Positions 19,432 through 31,056 are shown, counted from the stretch's first letter. The stretch: 64,000 nt of DNA from Rhynchopus sp. YZ270_cl-10 (GCA_964035575.1 OZ037929.1:620001-684000); one strand, 5' to 3'. The notes: generated from the letters alone by a model not told the origin. Numbers and translations: made by a program.

Positions 19432-22362
19432 TGGAATAAAAAAAAAAAAAGGAAAAAGAAAAGAGAAAATTCGTGCCTCGAGGGCAAAGCAAGAATAGTG
19501 TACTTTGGATAAGGGGTGGGGCTGTGGATGGGGTGGTGTAGCCAAAAAGAAAAAGAAAAAATTGAAAGATGAACGATGCCTCTCCGTGCACGTTATTTAA
19601 CATCTCACAATAAAAGGGTGCATCGCACAAAGAAAAAAAAAAGGGGGGGGTGTGCTACATTGATTTCAATACTATAACCTTACTTCACCTTCGGTTACCC
19701 TTACAGGTGAAGGAAGGTTTGTGGAAAAAGAGAGGAAACAAAATTGAATACCGAATAACGCTTTACTGCATTCCATCTTGCCAAACAGAAGAACCATGAA
19801 TGGACGCACCTACCAATAAAAGGTGACAGTCCCTACATTGAAACCCCCCTCGAGCCACTGTCTCGGGAGTTCAATGGATGGTGACATAAAAGAAAAACAG
19901 AAAAAAAGGTTTTCTTTGATAAACCTAAGCCTCACTGTGCCTAGTCTGATTAGATTACTTAATGTTTTTGAACATTGGTTATTCACCTATCTTTTTTTTT
20001 TTGTTGTATTTACACTGTGCGTAGTCACCTTTAAAAAATTGAACCGAGATAAAAAAAAATGGGGGGTTTTGAAGAAATGAACAACGCGGGTGATAAAGAG
20101 GGCAGTAAAATACGGAAATAAGGGGTGGGGGGATGGATGGTGGTGGGAGGATATGAGGGGAAAAGGGTGTGAACTTTCCTGGGGGGGAGGGGGTCAGAAG
20201 ACAGGGGATTAAAAAAATCAATATTTGGGGATGGGGGTTTTTTTGGGGGAAAATAAACATTATTTGAAATAAGCAAGAAAATATTCTCAGGATAACGCTG
20301 AGCTTAAAGAAAGAGAAATTGAAAGTGCAAAAAGCCTCACCGGACAACAGGGACGCAGGCACTGACACACAAAAAAAAAAAAAAAAAAAAAAAGGAAGAA
20401 AATTTGAAAGATGAAGGTGGTCCCGCGTGTGCACACATCTTTCAAATTAGAGAACTTTTTTTTTTTTTTGATACTCTGTTGCAGCCCCTCCGCTACGTTT
20501 TCAGATTTTTTTTGAGTTCTGTTGCGGGGGGTTTTTTTTTTCACCCTGCGCCAGTGTCTTATCCAGGAATTCAGATTTCAAGATTGGGGTCAGCTGTTTT
20601 TGTGCCCAAAAATTTTTCAGCACTGCTGACCAGGGACATTAGGAACATAGGGAACTGTATTTTTTTTGCGGAGCAAAAAAAATCAAATGGCGCCGCAGGC
20701 GAAAAAAAATTTAGGGTACGGTGTAAAAATCTAGCTTTTTACAGTACAGAGTCACACATCGAATCCTTTTTTGCGGAGCAAAAAAGGGAAAATGGCGCCG
20801 CAGGCAAAAAAAAAATTGAGGTACAGCCTGGATGGTGCGGTCAGCAACCCAGTTCCCCATGGTACTCCCGTGGTTCAACCATGGGATTTTTTTTTTTTTT
20901 GTAACAACTGCCTTGCAAAGGTTGTAGGGGAGGAAATGAAAACGTATCTGAATGTGCCCGAATTTTTGGTGAGAGCGACACAACACGACACAAATTATTC
21001 ACAGAAAATTTTTTGATTTTGTCCCTACACTCTCCACAAAAATCCGGTGCGATCAACGAAAAATTCTTTTTCTGATTTCGTTTCTTTCTTTATCAGACTA
21101 GCTAAAAATCAGATATCAGTTTTTATTTTTTTTTTCTTTTTTCCAGACTTCTGTTGCGCCGCAACAGAACTTTATACGGTAGCGGAGCCCCTGCTCTGTT
21201 GGTTTAGCGTAGCTGCCATTCAGACAGTCTTCACTATCCAAAAAAAAAAAAAATTTTTTTTGAATAAATTGAGTGGACACTCGCTTTTTTCTCGTGTGAA
21301 CTCCACTCATGTTTTTTCTTCGTTTTATCAACAAAAAATCAATCCCATCTAAGAGGGTCTGCTCCAATTGTCCAAATCCAGGGGGGGTTTTTTTTTGGAT
21401 ACCTTAGTGCATCTTTTCGACCCTCAAGGGAGGTATTTTCTTTTTGTTCCGACAAATATCTTTACACCTACATGGTATAAAAATCTGTACTCAATGTTGG
21501 CCGAAAAGCCTTTGGTACTACGGAAGGTATAGACGCAGATTCGTCCTGAACCCTTGAGAGTAGCCTTTTTTTTGTTTTTGTTTTTGTTTTTTTGTTGGGA
21601 AGGATAGGTGCGGATGGTAGGGTATGTTTAGGGTTCTATATTCCCCTTTTCGTTGTTATTGTGTGAAAAGAAACGGGAAAAAAAATAAAAGCTTTTTGAA
21701 AACAAAAAAAAAAAAGACAAAAATCCAAAGAGGGGTGATATTTTTGGTTTAAAATATGTGGAGAGAGAAAATAAAAGATGAGATTTTTTGAGAGTTTATT
21801 TTTTTTTTTTTCTTTTGTATGCGCCAAGACACATTGGATTGGGCAGGACACACACTGGATTTACGCCCCCTTTTTTTCTTCCTCCGTGGTGTATTAGAAA
21901 CTAGACATAAAAGAAAGCCAACATTTCAGCGATCGTGTATAACAGTATTTCCCTTTGCATTCTTCGTGCTCAGTCACCTTAAAACAAAAAACATTGTTAT
22001 CTTTTGTTAAGATCAGTTGGCGAAATGATATTGCCCAGTTTTTTTCTTTCCCTCAAAAGCGAAAGCCTAGCTTTGATTGTGAGAAAACACCACCACTACA
22101 GAAAAAGGGGGGGTAACATAACATTGTAAGTTTTTACAACATTGTATAGAACCTTTTGGTGAGTCCGCCCCAACCTACGCAAGGTATTGCAACTGCGAAG
22201 GATTCTATACTATAGCGATGCCTGGGTGTACAACTTTTGTTTGCACAATTGGTGGGCGTAAAGTGTGTAATAAATAATCTGTGTTGATATTTTTTATTAC
22301 TGCAATACGCTCCCACTACCTAGCCAAGAGGAAACCTCTTTGAGGCCAAAAATAGTAACTCT
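19432..22362. other. Gene-free spacer with A, C and F repeats
   Basis: Family C stem-loops at 19564-19610 and 20403-20450. Extended family A copy (with the TGATTAGATTACTTAATG block) at 19917-20035. LINE-tail scrap at 20319-20370. Direct repeats TTTGCGGAGCAAAAAA...AATGGCGCCGCAGGC at about 20665-20703 and 20769-20805. Family F copy at 21488-21565 (GTACTCAATGTTGGCCGAA). A family A remnant at 21957-21980. Confidence 0.55.
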
Positions 22363-22480
22363 GATAGGTAAGTAAAAGGAAAAAAGGTTTTTTCGTTGAT
22401 TGCACAATTACCCTGTTTGAGGGGTGATTGGCGACCGTATCTGAGGAACTATTTCTCCTTTAAGCTACGCTTGTAGGAAT
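22363..22480. repeat. Dispersed repeat family G, copy 3
   Basis: AATAGTAACTCTGATAGGTA, TTCGTTGATTGCACAATTAC, GGCGACCGTATCTGAGGAAC and CTTTAAGCTACGCTTGTAGG. It ends in an A-run of about 24 that leads directly into the rRNA fragment at 22513. Confidence 0.8.
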
Positions 22481-22512
22481 AAAAAAAAAAAAAAAAAAAA
22501 AAAACCAAAGCT

Positions 22513-22702
22513 GACTTAAGGCGTAAGGTGCCCGAGTGGTCGCTCATCAGATCCCACAAAGGGTGTAGGTTCATCTAGACAGCAGGACGGTGGCCATGGA
22601 AGTCGGCATCCGATAATGAGTGTGTAACAACTCACCTGCCGAATGAACCTGTCCCGATGGATGGTGTTCAAGCGACCCATAGTCGGCCGTGCTCCGGTAT
22701 GG
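22513..22702 (+). pseudogene. Fragment of cytoplasmic LSU (28S) rRNA
   Basis: The order TTAAGGCG, GCTCATCAGATCCCACAAAG, GGTGTAGGTTCATCTAGACA, GCAGGACGGTGGCCATGGAA, GTGTGTAACAACTCACCTGC, CGAATGAACC, GATGGATGGTGTTCAAGCG and CCCATAGTCGGCCGT follows the well-known conserved region of eukaryotic LSU rRNA (around the GTGTAACAACTCACC segment). Several positions differ from universally conserved bases, for example a shortened stretch before GATGGATGG. Only about 190 nt are present and no rRNA flanks are visible, so this is a dispersed pseudogene, not a functional gene. It follows a family G copy with an A-run and precedes a family A-like hairpin (22722-22762). Confidence 0.88.
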
Positions 22703-22793
22703 AATGAACCTATCCACCCCAAAGCGATAGCACCCTAAGCTCTCTGCTGTGTCTAGTTATCTTTGTCGGAAAAAACAAACAAAAATAAAAACA

Positions 22794-22894
22794 AAGTGAA
22801 GCTTGACAGTACAAAACGCCTTTCTGGGACGCAGGCAACTGACATTCCGCGGGGTTATCGAACCCCAGAGTGTTGCACTTTGGGAGTTGCCAAA
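22794..22894 (-). mobile_element. LINE-tail copy with T-arm-like hairpin
   Basis: Minus strand: GGCAACTCCCAAAGTGCAAC, ACTCTGGGGTTCGATAACCC, CGCGGAATGTCAGTTGCC, TGCGTCCCAGAAAGGC, then ACTGTCAAGCTTCACTTTG. Outer GGCAACT/AGTTGCC also pair, extending the hairpin. Confidence 0.8.
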
Positions 22895-23059
22895 CAAAAC
22901 GGGGAGTTTTGAATGAACAATGTTGTTTTTGCTTTGTGCTCTTTTTTTGGAAAAAAAACAAAAAGCGGGGAGGGGAGAAAAAGTGCAATGATTCAAAGAA
23001 AGAACTGCATGCACCAAAAAAAAGCAAAACTAAATCAGACCTAAGAAAAGAAAACTTAA

Positions 23060-23197
23060 AGATGAATGTGTCTCTTTCGTTCAACACACATTACACCTGA
23101 TTTTTACCCCACGTATAGGCGTGTATTGGGAGCCTGTATGATCCTATGCGGCCCTATACGCGCCTTTACGCGGGGTAAAAATCAGGTGGACATCTGA
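23060..23197 (-). repeat. Family C stem-loop interrupted by a family J MITE
   Basis: AAGATGAATGTGTCTCTTTC...CAACACACATTA at 23060-23093 is continued by GACATCT at 23189, after the family J insertion. The uninterrupted family C form is seen at 42934-42972 (AAGATGAATATGCATCACTG, TGCATACACACATCT). Confidence 0.7.
23094..23188. mobile_element. Palindromic MITE family J, copy 1
   Basis: CACCTGATTTTTACCCCACG at the left is mirrored by GCGGGGTAAAAATCAGGTG at the right. The interior carries further short TATACGCG and TATAGGCG units. Other copies: 26732-26797, 42622-42697 and a diverged one at 35667-35734. Confidence 0.85.
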
Positions 23198-23407
23198 AAG
23201 TTTCAAAAAAAAAAAAAAAAAAATGTAAAACCGAAGACAAAAAACGAGCAATGGATGAAAGGGAGTGGATAGGGGAGGAGGAAAAGGGGGGTTTTTTTTT
23301 TGTGATATAACTGAAGAGAGCCTTTTTTGTTTTACCTCATCTTAAAAGAAGAGAAATAGTTTATAAGATGAATCTAAGCCTCTCGTGCTTAGTCATCTCA
23401 AAAACAA

Positions 23408-23496
23408 AAGTGAAGTTGATAGTGCAAACGCCTCTGGGACGCAGGCACTGACACTCCGCGGGTTATCGAACCCCGGAGTGTTGCGCTTGGGAGTGG
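23408..23496 (-). mobile_element. LINE-tail copy with T-arm-like hairpin
   Basis: Minus strand: ACTCCCAAGCGCAACACTCC, GGGGTTCGATAACCCGCGGA, GTGTCAGTGCCTGCGTCCCA, GAGGCGTTTGCACTATCAAC, almost identical to the LINE tail at 38174-38262. A family A hairpin (23364-23400) adjoins. Confidence 0.85.
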
Positions 23497-24134
23497 TAAA
23501 CAAAAAAAATGCCCTTTTTCAGCGGTATCACAGAGCTTTTTAAAATTTCTTTTTCTCCCCTCCCTCTGCTTGTTTTTTTTGAAAGGGAGGGGAAGAAAAA
23601 AGATGAGGACAACAAAAATCAACCAAAAAAAGGCTTTTTCTTTGCTGTCCCCCTTTTTTTTTTTCTGGAGGGGTATATTTCGGGCCTTTTTTTTGATAAA
23701 TTGGATTAGTGTAGTTGCAATCTCCACTTTCAACTTTTGGTTTTGTTGTGGATTTATCACATTTTTTTTTTTTTTTTTTTTTTTGCTGCAGCAGCCGTTT
23801 CCATTATCCGCGTCAAGGGGGGTATGGGGAAGCCACAGCAACTTCAATTTGATTCACAACCCTTCACACCATTTCACACAACGCCACTGTGTTAACCGTG
23901 ATGTTACCATGGTTGTGAGCATTTGTGATCAGGTACCTCCCCCTGTATAGTACCAACTTGGAGTTTTGAATACACTAGAACACTATTTTGAGGGGGAAAA
24001 AAAGGGCGCCGCACCCCAGAGGGTTAAATGATACTGAGTGGTTGAAAAAAGGAAAAAACAAAATCAAATCAAGAGGTAGGTTACAGTGAAAAAAAAAAAA
24101 AAAAAAAAAAAAAAGGAGAGGGATGTGCACATGC

Positions 24135-24270
24135 CTATACCGTATGATAGTCATCCTTGCTTGCCTGGTTGGGGTTTCACCTCAAGCCAGCTATACCGTA
24201 TGATAGTCATCCTTGCTTGCCTGGTTGGGGTTTCACCTCAAGCCAGCTATACCGTATGATAGTCATTGCA
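24135..24270. repeat. 56-bp direct tandem repeat, about 2.4 units
   Basis: CTATACCGTATGATAGTCAT starts at 24135, 24191 and 24247. The first two units (with CCTTGCTTGCCTGGTTGGGG) are identical. Non-coding. Confidence 0.9.
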
Positions 24271-24635
24271 CTGACCTGAAGGTTGGTTGTGATGCATATC
24301 TAGGTCTTGTGCCAATGGTACACACAGCAAGACCCCTGACTGGGTTCGTCCCAGCCTGGAGTGATGTTTAGGCACTGACGGACGCACTGGTAAAGGAAAA
24401 AAAAAAATGTATAAGTGAGAAAGAGTAAGGTTTTTGATAAGATGAACCGCGGTTTCGCACCAAGGTCTAATCATCTCAAGAAAAGCAGACAGAACTTTAG
24501 CGAAACCTGCTTTTTTTTTGGCCACGGTGTTTTGTTGTTTACTTTTTGCAAATTTACGAGAAAAACACCGCTACGAATCAAAATGTAAAAAGAATCGGGG
24601 GGGCACGGGAAGGTGACGCTTGATCGGGGATGGGT

Positions 24636-24743
24636 ATACCATCTTCGTAAAAATCTTCGACCGTAAAAAAGGACGAACTTCCAGAAAAAATCCTGAAAAA
24701 GACGAACTTTATTACGGTCGAACATATTTACGAAGACGGTACA
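24636..24743. repeat. Palindromic MITE family K, copy 1
   Basis: TACCATCTTCGTAAAAATCT and CGACCGTAAAAAAGGACGAA pair with the right half (TTTATTACGGTCGAAC, TTTACGAAGACGGTA). Related palindromes are at 28478-28576 and 30493-30604, sharing TTCGACC...TTTTCAGGAT-like centres. Confidence 0.7.
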
Positions 24744-25207
24744 TGATTGCCTTTGTTCTTTTTTTTATTGCATCACCTATGGTTTGCTTTTTGCGATTAT
24801 ATTATACAACGCAGATAACTTGATACCCTAAGAAAAATATGAACAGAGAGGGTACTAAAACAAAAAATAGTAGGATCGGGTAGGTAAGTAATGTTGTTTT
24901 CGTTGATTGCACAAAATCCTCCTGTTTGAGGGATGATTTGGCGACCGTACCGGTAATACTATTTCTCCTTTAAAGCAAGCTTCGTAGGAATAAAAATAAA
25001 ATAAAATGAGGGACAGGAGCAAAGTACACTTTTCTCCCACCTCCTTACAAACGCATAGTGTGATAAGAAACCAGGGGTAGAAAGCGGTATAAAAAAAAAC
25101 ACAATTTTTGGGTAGTGCAAGAAGCACTTTCCTTCTTCTTTTCTGGAACTACGGAGGGTATTTCTTGTTCACGTGTGGGGTTGCGTACAAGAAAGCCAGA
25201 AATAGGA

Positions 25208-25262
25208 CAAAGAAAATTGACTTGAAATACAAAGGCCCTCTCGTGACAGTGTACCTTGGTAC
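25208..25262 (-). repeat. Family B stem-loop, representative copy
   Basis: Plus strand reads GACTTGAAATACAAAGGCCC, TCTCGTGACAGTGTACCTTG. On the minus strand this is GGTACACTGTCACGAGAGGG, CTTTGTATTTCAAG, followed by pyrimidines. Other copies: 34993-35032, 42040-42085, 56280-56330, 61680-61728 and a partial one at 32586-32640, all in the same orientation. Confidence 0.7.
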
Positions 25263-26731
25263 ATGACAGGCTGTATCGAAAAAGTGTGAGCTATTTGTTT
25301 TGTTTGATGCGTCAAAAACTGGAACTAAAAAAACCTTTTTTAGGAAAGGATTTTTTTTTCTTCCGTTCGGAGACATCTACATTACACTACCGTTTTTTTT
25401 TAATATTTTTTTTTGTTTTGCTTTGTTTTATCAAAGCGATGGGACGAGGTATGTATGTGTGTTGGGGCGAGCATGATGATGTATTTATTTTTTCCCCCTT
25501 CCCCTTCAAAAGATGCAATGGACTGGCCACAAAATGATTAAGATATTCTTTTCAATCGAAAGATGGAGTTTTCCACCAGCGTTGTCTCCTCTTTTGGCCA
25601 CAAAAAAAAAATACAATGTTATTTCATATACTTTCTTTTCTGAACGAAAAGAAGGCAAAGAGGGTGCAAAAAAATGTACCAAAACAATGCAAAAAAGAAA
25701 ATCTTGAATGTGCAATTTGCAATTTGAGGAATTTGCGCCCACCCTTTTCTGAAAGGGTTGGGGGGAGAAAAGAAAAAGAGAAAAAATATGGCTTGAAATG
25801 AAATATGAAAAGAATAAGCAGAGGTACCAAGAAAGTGCCCACTTGTCATTCCCTCACTCCCCCCTTCTTGTAGTTTGATGCGTTGACGCTTCTACACACA
25901 CTAAAAAGCACCTGTTGGGTGGTAGTGTTGCGGAGCACGGTTGGGTGAGTGAACGACGTTGACACTTTCCTCTCACAAAGTAGTGTGCGTAAAAAAAAAA
26001 AAAGAATCTCTTTTTTTTTTCAAAAGAGTGATAGAGAGATGGGGGGCAGGGCGTGGGGGGATAGTGGTTGGCTGTATTGTGATAACTGCCCATCACAATA
26101 CAATAATACACATCACGATACAGCTGTATCGTGATGTGTACATCTGTATTGCAATACGCATTGCATATTATGATAGACAGTTATCACAAATACATCTACC
26201 AGCGGGGGAAGGGGGGGGGTGCAAGGTGCTGCTGTGGTACACGACCGTGAAGTAAACAAAGGTAACCTGTGGTTTCATCTTTTTGTAAAACGGAAAACCA
26301 TAAAGCAAAACCTACAAAAAGCTATTATTTACTTCATCCGTGTAATGAATGAACAACCCTTTTTTTTTAAAAAAAATACCTTTCTTTTTATGATGCCAAC
26401 TAGTTGAGGCGGAATGATACTCTTTCAATTTGAAGGAAAAAAAGAGGGGAAAAAAGAAAAGTTGGCAGATGGATATGCATCACAGTGCAATGTGCATACT
26501 ACCTATTCCGGCGATCTTTTCTAAGTAGTATGTTTGGTCGTGTTTGGGAACAAGGTTTGAAAAAAAAAAAAAAAGCTTCAAAAGCAGAAAAGAGTTGCGA
26601 AGGGGAAAAAAAAAATGCAAAGTAAAGAATAAGTTTACCTACCCAACAAAGAAACGGGTATGTGGGGTAAAACCCGGGGGTATAAAGAACAATAATAATT
26701 AAAAAAACACACGCAAATCTATTGTGAATAC

Positions 26732-26797
26732 CACCTGATTTTTATCCCGCGTAAAGGCGCGTACGGACGGTCCTATACGCGGGGTAAAAATCAGGTG
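26732..26797. repeat. Palindromic MITE family J, copy 2
   Basis: CACCTGATTTTTATCCCGCG mirrored by GGGGTAAAAATCAGGTG. It is shorter than copy 1, with a single GGCGCGTACGGACGGTCC centre. Confidence 0.85.
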
Positions 26798-27330
26798 GGA
26801 ATAGCATAGACTGACAACAAAAAAGAAGACAGTCTTCAGTTATTATTATTTTTTTGAAAGATCAAAAAGAGAAGCATTTTGAAAATATCCGGAATGCCAT
26901 TTTTTTTCCATTGTGTTGCATGTTTCCTTTCGGAAGAAGGCGTCAGATTCCCATCGGGGAAGTCTTCCAGATTTATTTTTTTTTTGGATAATTTATTGCA
27001 TTAGGTGGGTGGAGCTGAAAACGGTTCCTTGAAAATACAAAATAATAAAGAAATAATCCCCCAGAAACAAACCTGATGGCTTTGCTCGAAGCTTTTTTTT
27101 TTCCTGTTGTTCATACCCTTTTCCTCTCTAGGGTCGGATAAATTTTTTTTTCCGTTTTTCGAAGCTTTCTTGTACAAAGCCATCAAAGGTCATTGATGGG
27201 TAAAAAAATACATAAATCATAAGAAAAAAAGAAACGAAGCCCGAAGATAGCTGTCTCTGGAAGTGTATAATCCAAAACCAAGATTTTTCGACAGAATGGA
27301 TGCTCTAACCCTCTCTATACAAAAGGCATC

Positions 27331-27371
<41 letters not shown>

Positions 27372-27373
<2 letters not shown>

Positions 27374-27484
27374 AAGATGATTCTAAGCCTCGCGTGTGCT
27401 TAGTCTGATTAGATTACTTAATGTTTTGAACATTGGTTATTCATCAATCTTTTTTTGTTGTATTTCTCTCGTTGCTTAGTCACC
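27372..27484 (-). repeat. Family A stem-loop, extended form
   Basis: AAGATGATTCTAAGCCTCGC...GTGCTTAGTC is followed by an insert (TGATTAGATTACTTAATG, TTTTGAACATTGGTTATTCA) and then a second TTGCTTAGTCACC. The insert is flanked by the duplicated GCTTAGTC. Same structure at 19917-20035, 42115-42255 and 47475-47572. Confidence 0.75.
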
Positions 27485-28095
27485 TTTTGGTCACATTTTC
27501 GTTATCGCGCAGCCAAAGAAAGGGGGGTGCTAACACTTGTCGCTGACGGGATTTCCCATAGCACCAGGGGGGGGGTTTTTTTTTTGTCAGGTGAAAGGGC
27601 GAACCTGATAGGGTAGGAGACTCTGTGAAATCCTGTACAACTCTGTGACGCTGTGATATATTTAGCATCACAGAAAATTCGTCTTCCCCCCTCTTCAGAT
27701 GAACCCACTGCTGATACATGCGGCACCCTTTCTTAAAGAATTGTTGGAAGTGTAGTTGCCACCTGAGCCACCAAAAAAGATCCACTTTTTTTTTTTTTTA
27801 GGTCAAGAAGTCTGAACTCTCAGAGAAATAATGCAAAAGAAACAGAAAAAAAAAAATACGAAAAAAAAAGAGAGATTTTTTTTTTTACAAAGATGACCTT
27901 CACCATGAACATGATCGTTGTAGATAAAGAAAGAATAAAACAAAAACGAAGAAGAAAAAATAAAGTATTGCGTTTTTTAATGCATTTACTCCCGACTTGA
28001 GTCTCAAGTGTCAAAAGAAGACTTGAAGAGAGAAAAAAAAAATCATCCTCACCTCACAGGGGGTGAGAGAGAGATACCCTTGAGAAGAAAAAAAC

Positions 28096-28195
28096 TACGT
28101 AATTGCTATCGAAGAAAAAAAAATATGGGGTGTGCTTTCGAAAATTACGCGGGGTTTTCCACAGCACACTCCGTATTTTTTTTTTTAGCAATTAG
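28096..28195. mobile_element. Internally deleted copy of the 440-bp TIR element
   Basis: GTAATTGCTATCGAAGAAAA and GGGGTGTG at the left, then TTTCGAAAATTACGCGGGGT, TTTTCCACAGCACACTCCG and TTAGCAATTAGATGTTCTTG at the right. These match both ends of 2818-3260, with the gene-like interior missing. A typical MITE derivative. Confidence 0.75.
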
Positions 28196-28477
28196 ATGTT
28201 CTTGTTGTTTTCCACACACCTTGGGTGTTGAAGGAAAGGTTGTGGGAAAAATAATTTGCTTCTGGTTGAACTCGAGTCCCCTCCGTTTTGTTAAACGTTG
28301 CTAAAGGGGTACAGGGGGGGAAAGGGATATATTGAACGATGAATGGGCCTTACGGATACACATCCTTCACAAAAAGGAAAACGAACAAAAAAAGCCAAGA
28401 AAAATAACGAAAGAGAGAAAAAAAGAAAAAAAGAAAAACGAAGACAAAAAGAAAAGAAGAAAAAATCAAAAAAGAGT

Positions 28478-28576
28478 ATACCGTTCCGGGAACATATACT
28501 GACCATAAAAATGTTTGACCTTTTCCGAATTTTTAGGGAAGTTTGACCCTTTTTATGATCAGTATATGTTGCCGGT
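28478..28576. repeat. Palindromic MITE family K, copy 3
   Basis: GGGAACATATACTGACCATA pairs with TTATGATCAGTATATGTTGC. The centre has TTTGACCTTTTCCG...AGGGAAGTTTGACCC. Confidence 0.75.
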
Positions 28577-28744
28577 ACTGTACATTTTGTTTTTTTGTTT
28601 TTGTTTTTGTTGTTGTGACCTCAGCCTCGCTGTCTGCTTCGTCACCTATCACAAAATACATGAATCTGACTCTACATTCGCATAATAAACTCTAGTCAGA
28701 CACGCTTTTTTGTTGTGTCGACAATCGCCTAAGGAACCGCTTGG

Positions 28745-28826
28745 GGAACCTCGGGTCTGTACTCAATGTTGGCCGAAGCCTTTGTACTACGGAAGGTATC
28801 GACGTTAGTCGTCCTCAACCCAGAGC
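28745..28826. repeat. Dispersed repeat family F
   Basis: GGGTCTGTACTCAATGTTGG, CCGAAGCCTTTGTACTACGG and AAGGTATCGACGTTAGTCGT, then CTCAACCC. Also at 21488-21565, 42474-42548 and, partly, 12436-12475, all co-oriented. Confidence 0.7.
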
Positions 28827-30073
28827 AACTTTTATGAACAAAAAACCCCTTTTTTTATCATTTGCATTCATCCCACCAACGACAAACAATCTCCAATTGT
28901 CACAAAAAGGGCAGCATATTTCCCCCCCCCGGGCATTGAAAAACCCCTTGGACAGTCTCTCCAACCATCTTGAAACTCAATCATCGACGCTTCCTGTTAG
29001 TGTACCATATTTGTTTTTCCCGTACAATAACTTCACATCAAAGTAGAAAAAAAAGCTGTCCAAAAAGTGTTTCGACTGACTCAGGGGGGTTTTACAAAGT
29101 AAAGACTGTTGAAAATCAGGATGATTTTGAACAAATCAGTACCTAGTTTGAGATTTTTTGAGATTTTCTTATTTTTTTTGAAAACTTGGTTGTATTAGTG
29201 TAGACCACCCTAAGAGTGTGCTCCACTATACTAAACATTTTTTTACGTCACCGCAGACAGAGCGCGATGATCTTTTTTTTTTGTTGGGGGAGGGAGTACC
29301 TTCGCAGAGCACACACACGACGGACTACTCGGGGGGTCTTATGACTACTAGTGGAACCACTATAGTCGCAAAACACTAAAGTCATTTGGAATACTAGCAG
29401 TCCCCCTGACTAATCCGCTGTGCAGGCATAGGGGGGTGTGGGTGTGGGGGAGATGGCGGAAAGTTCACTTGGGGGGGTACGGGGTGTAGTCGAGGTTTTG
29501 GAAAAGGGGGGAAGGGGGGGGTATGGAGGGGGTGTGAGCAGGATGGAAGTTTAAAAAAGAAAAATAAAAAATTCTGGTGTGGGCTAAACGAGGGGGGCTG
29601 GGAGAAGGAAAACAAAAAAGGGGTCACAAAAAAAAATGAGTGACCCTGGTTGTACAGTAGTCCAAATATGTTTTTGGCGTCTAAAAGGCAATTGAATTTT
29701 CTCTAAAAATCCTCAAGTTCGCCTTATTTTTTTTTGCCAAGTTTTTTTTTGGAGTACCGTCCAAAAGAAAAGGTGAACACCAATGGTATGTCTTTGTTAT
29801 TGTTAGTTATTTTATTGTTATTTATTTTTAGCGAATCGATCGCTCGACGTATTATATTTTTGTTTTCTCTGGAAAAATAAAAAGTTGGTAAGATGGGGTG
29901 AGGGGGAAGAGAAGGAAGGCTGACAGTGCAAACGTCTCTGGAGAGTAACATACCGTGGTCATCCCCTCCCTTTTATTCTAATAGCAAAAGAAAGAAAAAA
30001 ACTTTGAAAGATGAAAAAAGGCGCCTCTCTCTGTGCAACAAGACATCAACAAAGTTAAAAGAAAATTTTAAAA

Positions 30074-30320
30074 GATGAACCTAAGCCTCTCTGCGCTCAC
30101 AGTGGCAGTATTGTGATGGGAACCCATTGGAATACGCAAAATTGGTGTTCCAGAGAAGACCCATATTGACAGGTCCTTTTGACATATCCCCGACAGTTGT
30201 TCGGTAACACCAAAAAATACATCAAAAATACATCACAATACGTACTGTGATGTATTTTTGATGTATTTTTGCGTATTCCAATGGGCTCCCATCACAATAC
30301 TCTACGCCACCTTTTTTTAA
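30074..30320 (-). repeat. Three-level nest: family A hairpin, family H MITE, family I MITE
   Basis: A family A hairpin starts at 30074 (AAGATGAACCTAAGCCTCTC) and is broken after CGCTC. Its CACC end resumes at about 30310. Between lies family H (30101-30312). The left arm of H is itself split by family I (30142-30213, TTGGTGTT...AACACCAA). The order of insertion is therefore A, then H, then I. Confidence 0.75.
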
Positions 30321-31056
30321 CCCCCCCCTTGGATATCTCGTGTTTGTTCTGTCTGAGCGTGTCAGAACACGCCACTAAATTGGGTCACAAAACCTCCCCT
30401 TGGAGAAGTAAAGAGGAAAGACGCAAAGAGGACCTCAGTTAAGAGAGAGAGAGAGACGGGACGTTTTCCGCAACTAGATACACAACTGTGAAGGACCGTA
30501 TTCAGACAAAGTATTGACTGTACTAATGTTCGACCTTTTCAGGATATTTTTTTTCTGGAAAGTTCGACCTTTTTTACGATCGATAATTTCGTACGAATAC
30601 GGTAAATGATTTGATTTGTCATTTTTACTTTGTGGCTTCACTGTTGTAAGCCAACGGTTACACTAAAAAGTAAAATCCACAAATCAAGTCATTTCCTTCG
30701 GTCGTGAGGATCTGTCGTATGGATGGGGGATTGAATTGGAAATAAAAATAAACAAAAAAGTTCATAAGATGACCCTAAGCGTGCTTCGTCACCTTGATCA
30801 CAATAACAGTTTTTAAGGTGACCCCTGAGATCTCTTGTGAGTCACCAAACACGAAAATAAAAATATAAACAGAGTAAGTGGGGAGGGGGTGTGCTAGCGT
30901 ATATGATATACGGAACTGTGCAAGCAGTAATAACCACTGACAAAGTTGTTTAAGGGGTGGTGGGGTAAAATGTTGGCTGTATTTACAATTCTTCTACGGG
31001 GGGCGTTCGAGGGGGGAACGAGACAAAACTCCCACAGTACGTGGTTGTGCGTTTTT
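30321..31056. other. Gene-free spacer
   Basis: Holds the family K palindrome at 30493-30604 and a short family A copy at 30764-30796. A second inverted pair built on AAATGACTTGATTTGTGG lies near 30606-30695. No gene. Confidence 0.5.

Larger units (their letters stand above)
23730..26731. other. Gene-free spacer around the 24-26 kb repeats
   Basis: Besides the listed repeats it holds family G copy 4 (24872-24990), a family B copy (25208-25262), a palindrome around 26085-26165 built on TACACATCACGATACAGCTG, and a family C-like copy (26465-26520). No protein-coding signal. Confidence 0.55.
26798..30073. other. Gene-free spacer with many repeats
   Basis: Contains the extended family A copy (27372-27484), a family D copy (27735-27800), family N (28711-28750), an E-type copy (29178-29232), a LINE-tail scrap (29918-29945) and G-rich simple DNA around 29420-29560. 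The listed K and F copies also lie here. No gene signal. Confidence 0.55.

Noticed and set aside
24135-24270. Regularly spaced direct repeats, CRISPR-like at first sight
   Set aside because: The 56-bp units are contiguous, with no unique spacers and fewer than three units; no cas genes, and the sequence is eukaryotic.
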